A DNA stretch of 64,000 nt from the NCBI GenBank assembly GCA_963575745.1, contig CAUYUJ010015943.1, positions 85,001 through 149,000 of the forward strand, read 5' to 3'. Positions 11,530 through 22,077 of the stretch are shown in pieces. Under the pieces are notes generated by a model. It was not told the origin of the DNA, searched no databases, and saw only the letters and a list, made by a program, of their open reading frames with translations. Source of the stretch: Prorocentrum cordatum (lineage: Eukaryota; Sar; Dinophyceae; Prorocentrales; Prorocentraceae). The translations under genes were made by a program, and so were the position numbers. Position 1 is the first letter of the stretch. Each line of letters opens with the position of its first letter.

Positions 11530-12123
11530 AGTGATTAGAATCCACGCTGTTCGATCGAGCCGCCCGGGGCCCAGGCCCTTCTTCCCCTTCGGTCTTCGGC
11601 GGTCTTCGGCGAGGGGCCCCGGGTTGTTGGAACATCCGTTCTCGTGCCTCGTCGGCTTCTCGCTTCTCGGCCCATGGGCCTCAGTGGTATCGCGGCCGTC
11701 GTGTTCCGGGAAAGCCCAGAGTAGGCCCCAGGCCTTAGGGCCCAAGAGGCCCCCCCTTCCCCCACCCGTCACCCGCCCACCCACTGCCAGAGCTGCCAGT
11801 GGCTGCCAGAGCTCACTGACCGAGGCTACTGAGTTACCAAGGGAGGCCCAACGAGCGCCCCGAAAGACCCCCCGCCCTTGCCCAAGAGTCCCCAGAGCCC
11901 CTCGGGCTCCATTGGCCATTGGCCGACGGGGACCCAAGGCCCAAGCCCAGCCCACGACTTTCCCCAAGGCCCTTGGCCCAAGGCCCCAGGCTGGCCCAAG
12001 GCGCCAAGGGGGCCCAGCCCCAGCCACGGAGCCACGGCGACCAGCGGCTCTCATCGTGATATCCATCCCATATCGGTGATCTTCGTGGGCTCTGGCGGCG
12101 ATGCGCGAAGCGTGATTACTTAC
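11530..12123 (-). other. Probable intron
   Basis: GGCCC/GGGCC-rich sequence between two exon candidates, with repeated CCAAGGCCC words. No credible exon found. Confidence 0.4.
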
Positions 12124-12493
12124 CCTCATTCTGCTTCACTAGAATCTTCTTCGCACTGGGAGCCGCCCCAGAAGCCCTGGGAGCGTCCGATTCCGCCACA
12201 AACACCACATCATCTTCTTCTCCTGCGGCTTCGAAGGCTTCGGTCGGCGGCGGTGCGGCTGGAACAAAACCAACAGCTGGCGGGAGAGTCTGGGCCGCCT
12301 GGGCCTCAGGGGCGGACCGGAGTTCCAGTTCCACCGGCAGCTTAAAGCGAAGAACGCCATGGCACTGAGGGGGTAAATTGGCCACCCGGACACTCAACTG
12401 TAGCGGCGCACCTCTGATTTTGTGAAAGGCCGACGGGGCAGCTGGTGGACGGCCACCTTGACCTTGACCTGGAGGACCTGGCGCGGGCATCAT
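12124..12493 (-). CDS. Probable first exon of a minus-strand gene
   Basis: Begins with ATGATG at 12493-12488 and runs 123 codons to a near-consensus donor, GAGG|GTAAGT, at 12123 (phase 1). The protein has a proline-rich start, a central stretch with VRVANLPPQCHGVLRFKLP resembling a small beta sheet, then an acidic segment (GEEDDVVFVAESD) and a basic end (AKKILVKQ). The family is not recognised. Which downstream exon follows is unresolved; the 11.1-11.5 kb exon is the nearest candidate. Confidence 0.6.
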
Positions 12494-13710
12494 AGCAGCG
12501 GCGAGTGCGGCGAATAGAAAAAATGACCTGAATCGTGAAGGCCGAACAGTACACTATGATTTGGGCCAGGCCATGCAGCATTCGGATCGCAAGTTCTGCT
12601 CAGTGATGGGCCAGGGGGCCCTGTCACAGGGCAGTGAGAGAAGAATCGAGGACTATGGCTCGCCTCTTGCTGCTGCTCCTCCTCCTCCTCCTCCTCCTCC
12701 TCCTCTCCTCCTCCTCCTCCTCCTCTTCTTCCTCCTGATTCCTCTTCTCCTCCTTCTCCTACCCCCCCCCCTCCTCGCTCCTCGTCCATCCCCCCCCCCC
12801 TGGACTCCGTCCTCAGTCCTCCGTCCGCTAAGGCTGCTAATTGCTGATTGCTTGCCGCCCTCCACGGCGGCCTCATTGATCACGCGGTCCCTTGGGCGGG
12901 AGGGCGGGGTCGCGTGATGCCCTGGGCCCTCGGGCCCTGGTCCAACGTAATGAGGAAGACCGTTTCCTTTTGGAGTAATTTTGGAGGTTCTAGGTAGGTC
13001 CTCGCGCCCACCCTGCCCTGCGCTCCCCGATCGATTTCCGCCGCGGCCGCCGGGGCCCCAAAGGGTTGGGGAGGGTCTCCGAGCGAGCAGCTCGGATCCA
13101 ATCCCCCCTCCCCCTCCACGCCCGCCCCCCCCCCACCGCCGCGCCACCTCCACCGCCAAGGCATTTGAATGAAACAATGAAGGGTAGTTCAATGCAGCCC
13201 CAGCCTGGCCCAAGCCGCAAGCCCTGGCCCCTGGCCCAAGTCGGCTTAAGCGGATTGCCAAAAAAAACTCTCTCACGAAACCTTCTCCATTCTTCCTAGG
13301 TTGTAGGCGTTTTTTTTGGTTGCGCGTGTGACATGTGACATGTGCAATCCAACTTGCGCATTGTTGACGGCCACGGCTCTGGCACTCAGCAAGCCCCAAT
13401 TCCGCGCCACGCCCGCCGTGGCAAAATATTTAGCACGGCCTTTGGAAGTCACAACTAGACAGAGGAGACAGAGGACAGGAGACGCACGACTCGTTACAAT
13501 TAGGCCCTTGCCTGGTGACCAGCAGACTAGCGGCTTGCGAACAAACTGCCCCGCCAGTAGAACTGAAAAGCCAGGGGGTAGAATGTCTAAGTAGAAGAAA
13601 GATAATGAGGGAGATCGGAAGGAGGACGAGGGGGAGGGCGGGGGCGAGGGAGAAGTATCAAGAGCTCAAGAGCAAGAAGAGGAGGGGAGGAGCAGGACGA
13701 GGGTCCATGG
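12494..13710. other. No gene recognised; intergenic or intron
   Basis: Contains (CCT)n at about 12675-12745, C-rich and G-rich runs, and GGCCC words. Frames here are low complexity. One stretch near 13,250-13,440 is less GC-biased but shows no conserved frame. Confidence 0.4.
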
Positions 13711-13730
13711 CCTAGGGCCTAGGGCCTAGG
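13711..13730. repeat. (CCTAGGG)n heptamer array
   Basis: Three CCTAGG-containing heptamers directly beside the exon at 13,744. As at 11.1 kb, the array provides the TAG (13,728-13,726) that closes the neighbouring minus-strand frame. Confidence 0.8.
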
Positions 13731-14322
13731 GGCTGACATCAACCTTGGTCCGCTTGTGCGGGGGCGTTGTAAAATCAGGACTGGGAGCAATGCTGCTTGT
13801 CTTCTCAAACAGATTATCAGACTCAAGAAAATGCAACAGAGCAAACAGAGCAGTGCCCAAACATGGTGCAGCCATGCACTCCCCCACCATGTCCAGCCGC
13901 TGGCGTTCTGACGGCGCGCTTTGGAGGCCCCGGCGGGGGAAACCTAGCAACCCCATCCAGTCAGAAGACAACAACACGCGGTCTAAATAAAACGAATATT
14001 TGGTAGACTTCTTCATGAGACAGCCGATTTGCAATTGGCGCGCTCGCTTCAGACACTGGGACGGGTCGCAAAAGAGTCCATCGGGAGGGCAGGCTGTGTA
14101 ACAGTCAACATTGATATTCTTGCAATGCTCCATCCAAATTGTATCAATAACCGATCGCTCCCTCTCGTTCCCTATCAAACCTTGAAGCTGGGTAGTCACC
14201 CTGGAAGTCCAAGGAGCAGGGTTGGGGCCACGGATGCCAAGCTTATCCAAAGCCTTCCGCTCATCCTTCTGCCACTGCAACAATTGCGACAGCGGCAGCG
14301 CGTCCCTCCTGGCAGCCTCCAT
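13726..14322 (-). CDS. Cysteine-containing exon, unidentified protein
   Basis: The frame from ATG 14322 (an upstream extension is proline-rich and may be intron) encodes about 198 residues. It carries LLQWQKDERKALDKLG, a block with five cysteines in about 45 residues (EHCKN, DCYTACPPDG, FCDPSQCLKR, IGCLMKK), then a hydrophobic helix (GTALFALLHFLES). The cysteine spacing could bind metal or form a compact domain. It ends with PPHKRTK and either a donor AAG|GTTGAT at 13,744 or the TAG in the heptamer array. No family recognised. Coding confidence is good because the sequence is complex and its codons are unlike the repeat DNA around it. Confidence 0.65.
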   Translation of the reverse strand: MEAARRDALPLSQLLQWQKDERKALDKLGIRGPNPAPWTSRVTTQLQGLIGNERERSVIDTIWMEHCKNINVDCYTACPPDGLFCDPSQCLKRARQLQIGCLMKKSTKYSFYLDRVLLSSDWMGLLGFPRRGLQSAPSERQRLDMVGECMAAPCLGTALFALLHFLESDNLFEKTSSIAPSPDFTTPPHKRTKVDVSP

Positions 14323-15480
14323 CGTCGGCTGCTGGCGGGCCGCACTGGGGCTCGGGTTCGCCTGGCCGATCGCAGGGGGCAACGGCGTTGCAGCGGGAGG
14401 TTGGAGGCGAGCGAGGAAAAGGAAGGGAAGGGGAAAAGGGGGCGGGCCGGGACGGACGACGATGATGGGGGAGAGAGGCGGCGGAGGACAGGAACGCGAA
14501 GGACGCGAGGACACGAACACAAGACACAAGGACGCCATGAGTCCGAAAAACAAGAAGGACCGAGGTGAAAGGGGTGAGACGGAGGAACCAGGAGGACGCA
14601 GAGCATATGAAAAGTGGGCGAAAGTGAGGGGGCGGGGGGGGGGGGGCAACATTGCGAAAGGGCGATTGACGTCCTGGCCGCCGGGCCCATGCCATAAGTC
14701 CAGTCCAATGGTGTTCCCTGGTCTGGAGGTGGCCCATGGCCCATGGCTTCGTGGGCTGGCGGCTGCCTCCGCACCCTCCCCCTCCCCCCGCCCCCTCTCC
14801 ACGCCCCCAGGCGTCGGCCTTGGTCAATTGAGTCAAATGAGTCAAATAGTTTGCCCATCACTTAGGTTGGCTAGTTGGTGTTTGAATTGAGGCTTGCCTG
14901 GCTTAAGGCGACATTGAGTCAATGAGTGACTTGCAACTTGAGAATTTGAGAGTGCTTACTGAATGTTATAATATGTTAATATGTTTATACATATCTATTA
15001 TACAACTGATGACTGGTACTTAAGTTAAGTAAGTTAAGTCTGAGTCTAAGTCTGGGTATGGGTCCAGACTCTAGAGTCTAGCGTAAAGCCTAGAGTCTAG
15101 ATTCTACAGACACTAGACCAGAGATAGAGCTTAGAGCCCCCAGCAGATGCAAATAGCATGGGCTGAGGGTTCAGTTGGTTTTTGTTTAAGAATTGGCGCG
15201 CGAACAGGCAATGAATAATGTGGGCGCGGGGTGCCCGTCGCTGGCGGCTGGCGCCGAACTGCAACAAGGGGCTGCGAATGGCCAATGACGGCCTCTTGCC
15301 CGCCGCAGGCGCCGATCTTAAGCATAATGCAGAACGAACGAGCCCCGACGTTCGTTCGAAACATAACTTGACATTGCAATCCAGCCGCCTTTTCCACATA
15401 CATTCAAATGAGCAAATGCTGGTCGTCGAAGGTCGAAAGCCCGCCGCAGGCGTCGCGCTTGCGAATCCCACCAGCCCTGT
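14323..15480. other. No gene recognised; includes an AT-rich patch
   Basis: GC-rich to about 14,860, then AT-rich with ATATGTTAATATG-like words near 14,960-15,010, and palindromic CTAGAGTCTAG words at 15,066-15,112. Minus-strand frames near 15,100-15,470 are short and contain no recognisable domain. Confidence 0.4.
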
Positions 15481-15930
15481 AGCGCGTTGGTGGTCTATGG
15501 CGTTTCTCTCCCAACCCCCTCGTTTACCCCCCCCCCCACCCTATCCCCTCCCCACTGACCTGGACAGGAGGGCCCGCGGGCCGTTGGAGCGACTCCTGGG
15601 AAGGCTGAAATCCGACACCCCTCAGAAGGATCGCGGCTCCTGTGGGGAGGGAGGGCGGGGGCGTAATTGAGGCCCCCCCCCCCCTTCGTTGACCGATCTA
15701 TTCCAAGATGGCTCCAAACTCCCAAACCCCAAAGACGTCTTGGACTTGGACCCTCCTCCCGGGCCCTGCGCGCGGCCTGGCGGAGCGCCGCCCGCCCGCC
15801 CGCCAGGCCCAAGAGCCCGCCAAAACGGCTCAAGATCCCTCCAATGAGGAGCGCTCTTCATTCTGGCACCTGGTGTAGGATGGGATGGCGGGGATACGCG
15901 AAGCGTCAGCACTCTCTGCATTTGCATGGA
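15480..15930. repeat. Segmental duplication, copy 1
   Basis: Aligns by eye over most of its length with about 34,510-35,110. Shared blocks include GGCGTTTCTCT, CCTCCCCACTGACCT, AGGATCGCGGCTCCTG, TCCAAGATGGCTCCA and GGCGGAGCGCCGCCCGCC, followed by an exon end reading ...YTR-x2-NEER. It appears to be an exon and the start of its intron duplicated together. Confidence 0.7.
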
Positions 15931-16298
15931 GTTGCAAGCCCGCCGCGGGCGCCGATGTTACCAGAAACTGCACGATCCCTCTCGATCTCGCTCGCCCCAT
16001 CTCTTCTCTCCTCCTACTCCGCTGCCACTTGCCGTGCTCAGCCTCGGCCCGCGGGCCTCGGCGGCCTCCGCGACTGCCAAATCGCTGACTTCGCCGCCGC
16101 GGCGCCCAGGCCCTCGTGCTCCTCCACGCCCTCCTCCAGCAGCTCTGGCGCTGGCTGCAGCACTGCAGCGGCTTCGCATCAGCGGCTGCGGCTGCGCGGT
16201 CATGTGGATGCCCTGGGAGCTTGAGAACTCGTCTATGGATGCCTGCGCTTTGCTGCGTAAGCCTCGCGCTCCACGACGACGAGGACGTACTTCGCCAT
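15840..16298 (-). pseudogene. Exon-like fragment with a frame break
   Basis: From ATG 16298 the minus strand reads MAKYVLVVVEREAYAAK and then meets a stop; one frame over it continues as ASIDEFSSSQGIH and runs to a segment ending IPSYTRCQNEERSS, which is similar to the end of the exon at 35,034. Low-complexity A/R/G sequence fills the middle. It could be two exons with an unseen short intron, or a decayed paralogue of the 35-kb exon. Confidence 0.35.
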
Positions 16299-16309
16299 CA
16301 AAGTAGTCA

Positions 16310-17350
16310 TGCTGCCCCAGAGCGTTGTCTGTTGGCCCTCAGGCTCGCCTGCTTGGCGCTCTGCTCAACGCGAGCGGGCGCCGACGCGACGTCCGGCCAA
16401 TTCGCGCACCGACGCCAGGGGCCGCCGGAGGGCAGAGGGCTGGCGCGCAAACGGGCGCGCGCGCGCGACGCGGGGGCGGGGGGGGGGGGGGGGGCGTCGG
16501 GCGCGGGAAAGGCACGCGCGCGCGGCGCGGGCGCGGCGCGGCGTCGCGCCGCGGCTGGCGGCTGGCGGGGCGGGGGGGGGGGGCGCGGGCTAAGGGGAAG
16601 CGCGGATGGCGGCGGCCGCGTTGGGAGCTGGGCTTTCGGTGCGCGCGCGACGCGGGGCGCGCGCCCTGGAGTCCGCCAGAACCGACGCTGGGGCGGGCGG
16701 CCCCGAAGGTCGCGGCGCCGACGCTGGCCGTCGACCTTGGCGCCGCGCGAGCCGCTCTGCTTTGCCGCGGGAGCGTCGGCGGCGTGGCGGGGCGGGCGGC
16801 TGCGACAGTGAAACGATCTCGCGTTCGGCGCGTGGCGCACGGGAGGGCTGGGGCGCGGGGGCGGGGGGGGGCTGGCCTATCTGCAAAAATATCATGCGCG
16901 ACGCTGGGGGCCCTGGGCCCTGGGAGCCGCTGGGGCGCCTGGGGAAGGGGCGGGGGGTGGAGGGCGGCGGCAGCGGCGGCCGCGAGGCGACTGCTTGGCG
17001 GACGGTGGAAGGAAAGGGCAGGGACGATGGGGGGAGAGGGGGGCGCCAAGGGGGTGTGGGGGGGGTACTTTGCAAAATTTCCAGGCTGTGGAGGGGGGGG
17101 GGGGGGGGGGGGGGGGGGTGGGAGTACTTTGCAAAATTCTGAGGCGGTGGCGGGTGGCAGGAGGAGGGGGGAGGGGGAGGGGGGGGGGGGGGGTACTTTG
17201 CAAATTTCCGGAGCGGCCTTGAGTGGTAGGAGGAGGGGGAGGGGGGGGGGTACTTTGCAAAATTCTGAAGTCGAAAAGTATCAATTTTGGTGTCGCGTCG
17301 TCGCCGTTGCGTTGAAGAAATAGGTCGGGGCGTGAAATGTGTCAATTTTC
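16310..17350. other. Extremely G/C-rich region without a recognised gene
   Basis: CpG-rich runs (GCGCGCGC words) grade into long G-homopolymers. From 17,065 a word GTACTTTGCAAA recurs four times (17,065, 17,124, 17,193, 17,250), each preceded by a G-run, the longest about 26 G (around 17,093-17,118). All long frames here are open only because the sequence lacks A/T. Confidence 0.6.
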
Positions 17351-17454
17351 GCGTTGGGAAATGTGTTGGCGATTCGGGAACGTATTGATTTTGGTATCAA
17401 AATGGGCGTTGGGGGGCAATTCTGAAATCGACACTTCTACCGACTCCTAAATCG

Positions 17455-18070
17455 AGACCGAAATCGACACTTCTACTGAGTTTGTATCAATTTAGGCATC
17501 AAAATTGATGTTGGGCAAAACGTCGATTGTCAATCTGGGCATCAAAATGGGCATCAAAATTGACGCGGGGGTCGATTGTGGAATCGACACTTCTACCGAC
17601 TCCTAAATCGAGACCGAAATCGACACTTCTACTGAGTTTGTATCAATTCAGGCATCAATATTGACGTTGGGTAATGCGTCGACTATCAATCTGGACATCG
17701 CAGTTGACGTCGGCGCCGACTTCGAAATCAAGACCGAAATCGACACTTCTACTGAGTTTGTATCAATTCAGGCATCAAAATTGATGTTGGGCGAAACGTC
17801 GACTATCAATCTGTGTATCAAAATGGACATCAAAAGCTGCGTTGGGAATGGGCGTCGGCGCCGAGTTTGAAATCGAGACCGAAATCGACACTTCCACTGA
17901 GTTTGTATCAATTCAGGCATCAAAATGGACGTCGGGCAAAGCGTCGACTACCAATCTGGGTATCAAAATGGGCATCAAAAGCGACGTCGTGAATCGACAC
18001 TTCTACCGACTTTGAAATCGAGACCGAAATCGACACTTCTACTGAGTTTGTATCAATTCAGGCATCAATA
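17455..18070. repeat. Tandem satellite, about 120-158 bp units
   Basis: The phrase ACCGAAATCGACACTTCTAC recurs at about 17,455, 17,613, 17,733, 17,878 and 18,023, each followed by GAGTTTGTATCAATT and GGCATCAA. Units diverge by substitutions and indels. It marks the left edge of the AT-rich island. Confidence 0.85.
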
Positions 18071-18284
18071 TTGACGTTGGGCAAAACGTCGAGACTATCG
18101 TTCGGCGTTGGGACAAACGTTGAGACTTTCGTTGGGCGTTGGGAGTGGCCCTGGGACGAACGTCGGGACTTCTGTTGTAAAACAGAGTGCCTTACAACGA
18201 AGCTTTTTGCATTCGCTGTCGAGTGGGGGGTCGTTCTTGGGAGGTGGGGGGTGGGAAGCCGCCACGAAAGGAATCCCTTTTGCA

Positions 18285-19655
18285 TTCCATCGCAAAAAGA
18301 ATTCCTTTGTATTCCGTTACAAAAGAATTCCTTTTGTATTCCGCCATGAAGGGAATCCTTCTGTATTCCGTCACAAGAAGAATTCTTTTGTATTCCGCCA
18401 CAAAAGGAATTCTTTTGTATTCCGCCACACAGGGAATCTTTCTGTATTCCGTTGCAAAAGGAATTCCTTTGTATTCGCTACAAAAGGAATTCCTTTGTAT
18501 TCCGCTACAAAAGAAATCCCTCTGTATTCCGCCACAAAAGGAATTCCTTTATATTCCTCTACAAAGGGAATGTCTTTGTATTCCGCTACAAAAGGAATCC
18601 CCTTGTATTCTGCTACAAAGGAAATTCTATTGAATTTGTATCACTGCCTGGAAACCTGTGTTTTCACAGCTTTTCAGCTATTTTCAATGAAAAACATTGT
18701 TTTTTTATTGCCTGGCACAGCTATTCAGCTATTTTTAATAGAAAATATTGTTTTTTTCATTGCCAGGCTCAGCTATCCTAGCTTTTTAAATGATTTTCCA
18801 ACTATGGCGTATTGATTTTAATAAAAAGCTGTGAAAACACATGTTTTTCTTTGATTTTCAAATGAAAAATCAAAGGAAACCATGTGTTTTCACAGCTTTT
18901 TTGCTAGTTTCAATGAGAAACGTTGTAAAAAGCTGTGAAAACACATGGTTTTCTTTGCTTTTTCATTCGAAATCAAAGAAAGCCCTATGTTTTCACAGAG
19001 TTTCAGCTATTTTCAATGAAAAACATTGTTTTTTCATTGCCTGACACAGCTATTCAGCTATTTTTAATAGAAAATATTGTTTTTTCATTGCCAGGCTCAG
19101 CTATCTTAGCTTTTTTAATGATTTTCCAACTATGGCGTATGTATTTCAATAAAAAGCTGTGAAAACACAGTGTTTTCTTTGATTTCCCATTGGAAAATCA
19201 ATGAAAACCTTGTGTTTTCACAGCTTTTTAATAAAACCAATACGCCATAATTGGAAAATCATTAAAAAAGCTAAGATAGCTGAGCCTGGCCATGAAAAAA
19301 CAATATTTTTTTATTAAAAATAGCTGAAGAGCTGTGCCAGGCAATGAAAAAACAATGTTTTTCATTGAAAATAGCTAAAAAGCTGCGAAAACACAAGGTT
19401 TTCAGGCAGTGATACAAATCAAATAGGATTTCCTTTGTAGCAGAATACAAAGGAATTCCTTTTGTGGCGGAATACAAAGGAATTCCTTTTGCGGCGGAAT
19501 ACAAAGGAATTCCTTTTGTGGCGGAATACAAAGGAATTCCTTTTGTAGCGGAATACAAAGGAATTCCTTTAGTAGCGGAATACAAAGGAATTCCTTTTGT
19601 AGCGGAATACAAAAGAATTCCTTTTGTAGCGGAATACAAAGAGATTCCTTTCTCT
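18285..19655. repeat. Large inverted repeat with minisatellite arms
   Basis: Outer arms are arrays of a unit of about 26 bp centred on the palindrome AAAGGAATTCCTTT (about 18,285-18,640 and, inverted, 19,430-19,655). Inner arms of roughly 240 bp (18,598-18,842 against 19,213-19,450) match as reverse complements. A further copy of the inner segment lies at about 18,985-19,160. The centre holds three nested hairpins whose arms share GCTGTGAAAACACA. No coding capacity is apparent. Confidence 0.85.
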
Positions 19656-19659
19656 CTCT

Positions 19660-19740
19660 CTCTCTTTCTCGCTCTCTCTCTCTCTCTCTCGCTACTACTG
19701 CTATTACTACTACTACTACTACTACTACTACCAACACTAG

Positions 19741-19812
<72 letters not shown>

Positions 19813-19815
19813 CAT

Positions 19816-19847
<32 letters not shown>

Positions 19848-19870
19848 ACTACTACTACTACTACTACAAC
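19660..19870. repeat. (CT)n and (CTA)n microsatellites
   Basis: A short interrupted CT run is followed by about 170 bp of ACT/CTA triplets, interrupted by CCAACACTAG and CCATTA. It lies directly outside the inverted repeat. Confidence 0.9.
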
Positions 19871-20079
19871 TTTTACTGGTTCTAAGAGCACCACAGATCC
19901 TGTGAGCACCACAGAGCCCACGAGCACTGGTGCACTATATATTAACCCCGCAATACCTGCATCCACCACAGGTCCTATGAGCACCGCAGAGACGGCGGAG
20001 GAGAGCGCAAAGCGCGGAAATCTCACTGATCAAGGGAAATCTCGTGCTATTTTCCTCGCGTCTGGTCTGCAGAGAAGCT

Positions 20080-20180
20080 GGTAGCTAGCAGCTACCCTAG
20101 GAATGCTGGCGAGCAGCCAGCTTAGGGTGAGGACGAGGAGGAGAGGGAGGAGAGACGACACTTGATGGCGAGCAGCCATC
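20080..20180 (-). other. Three pentaloop hairpins 3-prime of ORF1
   Basis: Perfect 6-bp stems with 5-nt loops at 20,080-20,096, 20,105-20,121 and 20,164-20,180. On the coding (minus) strand the loops are TGCTA, TGCTC and TGCTC, each closed by a C-G pair, while the stems differ completely. They lie between the donor of ORF1 (20,280) and a good acceptor (TTCTCTGCAG at about 20,067). Confidence 0.8.
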
Positions 20181-20280
20181 TTGAGACTCATAGCCGGTCC
20201 CCGTCTGGAGTGAGGAGAACAACCAAAGTGCTTTGAGGTACTTCAGAGACAGCCGTAATATTGTCCAGCATTGAACTTAC

Positions 20281-21635
20281 CACGCATTGCACCTCATCAA
20301 GAAGAATTCCATTCGCCGCCCATTCTTCCACCTCTGAGCGTACCACAGCTCTTCAACAAGACTTGAATCTGTGAGCGCTGCACGTTTCATATAGCAACGT
20401 CTGCTCTTGTAAGTTGGAATATCTATGCGGCCGAAAAGACCCTTCGAACCCAGAATAGTACAAGATTTGAACTCATTCCTGAATAACTTAGAAGGCGTCC
20501 CACCAATCTGAGCAGTTGACCGGCCATCAACAGTGAAAGCCCGCATAACCGAATTTATGTTATCCACGCGGCCAATATGGGCATCTGCATATTTGTATGT
20601 AGGCCACTTATGCATAGATGTCTCACTAACGATGCAATGCAAGTTGATATCTTTTGCAGTATTGGCGTTCAACTTGTTCTTCGCTGCGGCGGCCAGCAAT
20701 CCACCATCCAATGCGTGTATCAAATAAGAAATAGCATTTGACGTATGCAAAACCATATTGTCAATTGGAAGCCGAACAGATAATTGTTTCCATCCCTTCT
20801 CCTTGCTTGTGCGCACTACAGTATCATTGAAATTGCCATCCAATGCGTCGTCTCCAGCAATTATCCATATATCTTTAATGTCATAAGTGTCCGAAGCGAA
20901 ACCCTTTGTCGGCTGAGGAGGTGGAATTATCGATTTTGGGTAAACCCTGACACTAATGTCATAAGTGTCCGAAGCGAAACCCTTTGTCGGCTGAGGAGGT
21001 GGAATTATCGATTTTGGGTAAACCCTGACACTGAGATCATCGTCTTCCTCGTCCACCCACGGCCTCTTCTTGCTAGTTAACGGTAAAGATTTAGGCTTCG
21101 CTGTCCTCGTGGCTTCTGCATCGGTTGATATGTCCAAGGGCTTGCCATTGGAGCTGGTCTTGAGGTCGCCGAAACATTGCCCCTCGCACTCGTCCTCTGT
21201 AGAAGAAGATGATGACGAGCTGTCCTTAATAGTTGCTCTCTGTCCGCCAACTTCATGCGTTGTCTGATAACCACTATAAAAATTCCCAGCGTATTGACAC
21301 CCATAATAATTGCCAGCATATGGATAATGCATAGGAACGTACACAACTGGTTGAGGATGCGCTGAAGAAGAACCACCGTTTGAATATTGATTATTTGTCT
21401 TGGCAAAGGGTCCAGATTCGAGAGCGAGTGCAGCCTCTGGGAACAAACTTTTCCAAATCCCAATTACTCCACCTCCTTTCTTTTTGGCTTCGTGCATTTT
21501 TTTCGAAACCTTTAAATTGTGCGTTGCCTTCAAGTCTTTCCATAACTTGTCGCCGAAATCACCCCAGCTTCGGCACCTGGAAATGACTTCGGGCTGGGGG
21601 CCCGCACTGCGGATTATACGCTGCAGTTCGTCCAT
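20281..21635 (-). CDS. Island ORF1, unidentified protein with in-frame repeat
   Basis: From ATG 21635 the frame encodes 451 residues to a strong donor GCGTG|GTAAGT at 20,280; without splicing it stops two codons later. An upstream in-frame extension to 21,854 is isoleucine-rich and unlikely. Visible parts: a basic helix near the start (KKMHEAKKKGG), a Y/G-rich segment (YPYAGNYYG), a serine run, an acidic segment (DEEDDDLS), two identical 26-residue repeats, and a better-conserved-looking C-terminal third (DIWIIAGDDALDGNF, LNANTAKDINLHCIV, YKYADAHIGRVDNINSVMR). No domain recognised. Codon use is clearly less GC-rich than in genes A and H. It is co-oriented with ORF2 and ORF3. Confidence 0.75.
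20877..21032. repeat. Perfect 78-bp tandem duplication inside ORF1
   Basis: Units 20,877-20,954 and 20,955-21,032 look identical and keep the frame (26 codons each). Identity suggests a recent event. Confidence 0.95.
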
Positions 21636-21902
21636 TCGCCGGAATACGGACGCGTCGAACAACGAAAACCTTGAGCCGCAGGTTCTACGGATCAGTTGGA
21701 GTCGCAACCGGAATACAAGAGCAGAGGCTGATCCACGACCCAGGCACGGCGCAGGAAGGAGAGCAGGCGATATATTGATAATGATGATAACCCTGATATT
21801 GATAAATATGACATTGGAAATGGTGATAATCTGTGTAGCGATGATAATGTGCATGAATGATGGTATTAATTAGAATGAATGATTTTTTTGCGGCGCAACT
21901 TG

Positions 21903-22070
21903 AACAGCGAAACTGTTGTAGGATGCGCCCCTGTCATTATGAAGACGATCAGTCTTCTTTCGCGCGCGACGCCTGAAGTGAAAGCGAACAGCTTCCTTGT
22001 GAGAACAAGCAGTCCTCTTAAAGAAAGGGCCTAATTGTTGATGTGTTTCAACTCGTTTCCAGTGAACGAG
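21903..22070 (-). other. Hairpin cluster between ORF2 and ORF1
   Basis: Hairpins at 21,903-21,917 (5-bp stem), 21,941-21,957 (perfect 6-bp stem, coding loop TGATC), 21,982-21,994 (4 bp, TGTTC), 22,001-22,017 (6 bp with one mismatch, TGCTT) and 22,052-22,070 (6-bp stem, 7-nt loop). Most share the C-[TKNTN]-G loop closure of the other clusters. The gap between the two frames otherwise shows no ORF. Confidence 0.75.
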
Positions 22071-22077
22071 AGAGGCT

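Noticed and set aside
17455-19655. CRISPR-like array in the regularly spaced repeats.
   Set aside because: Repeats are adjacent or degenerate with no unique spacers of constant size, and the genome is clearly eukaryotic.
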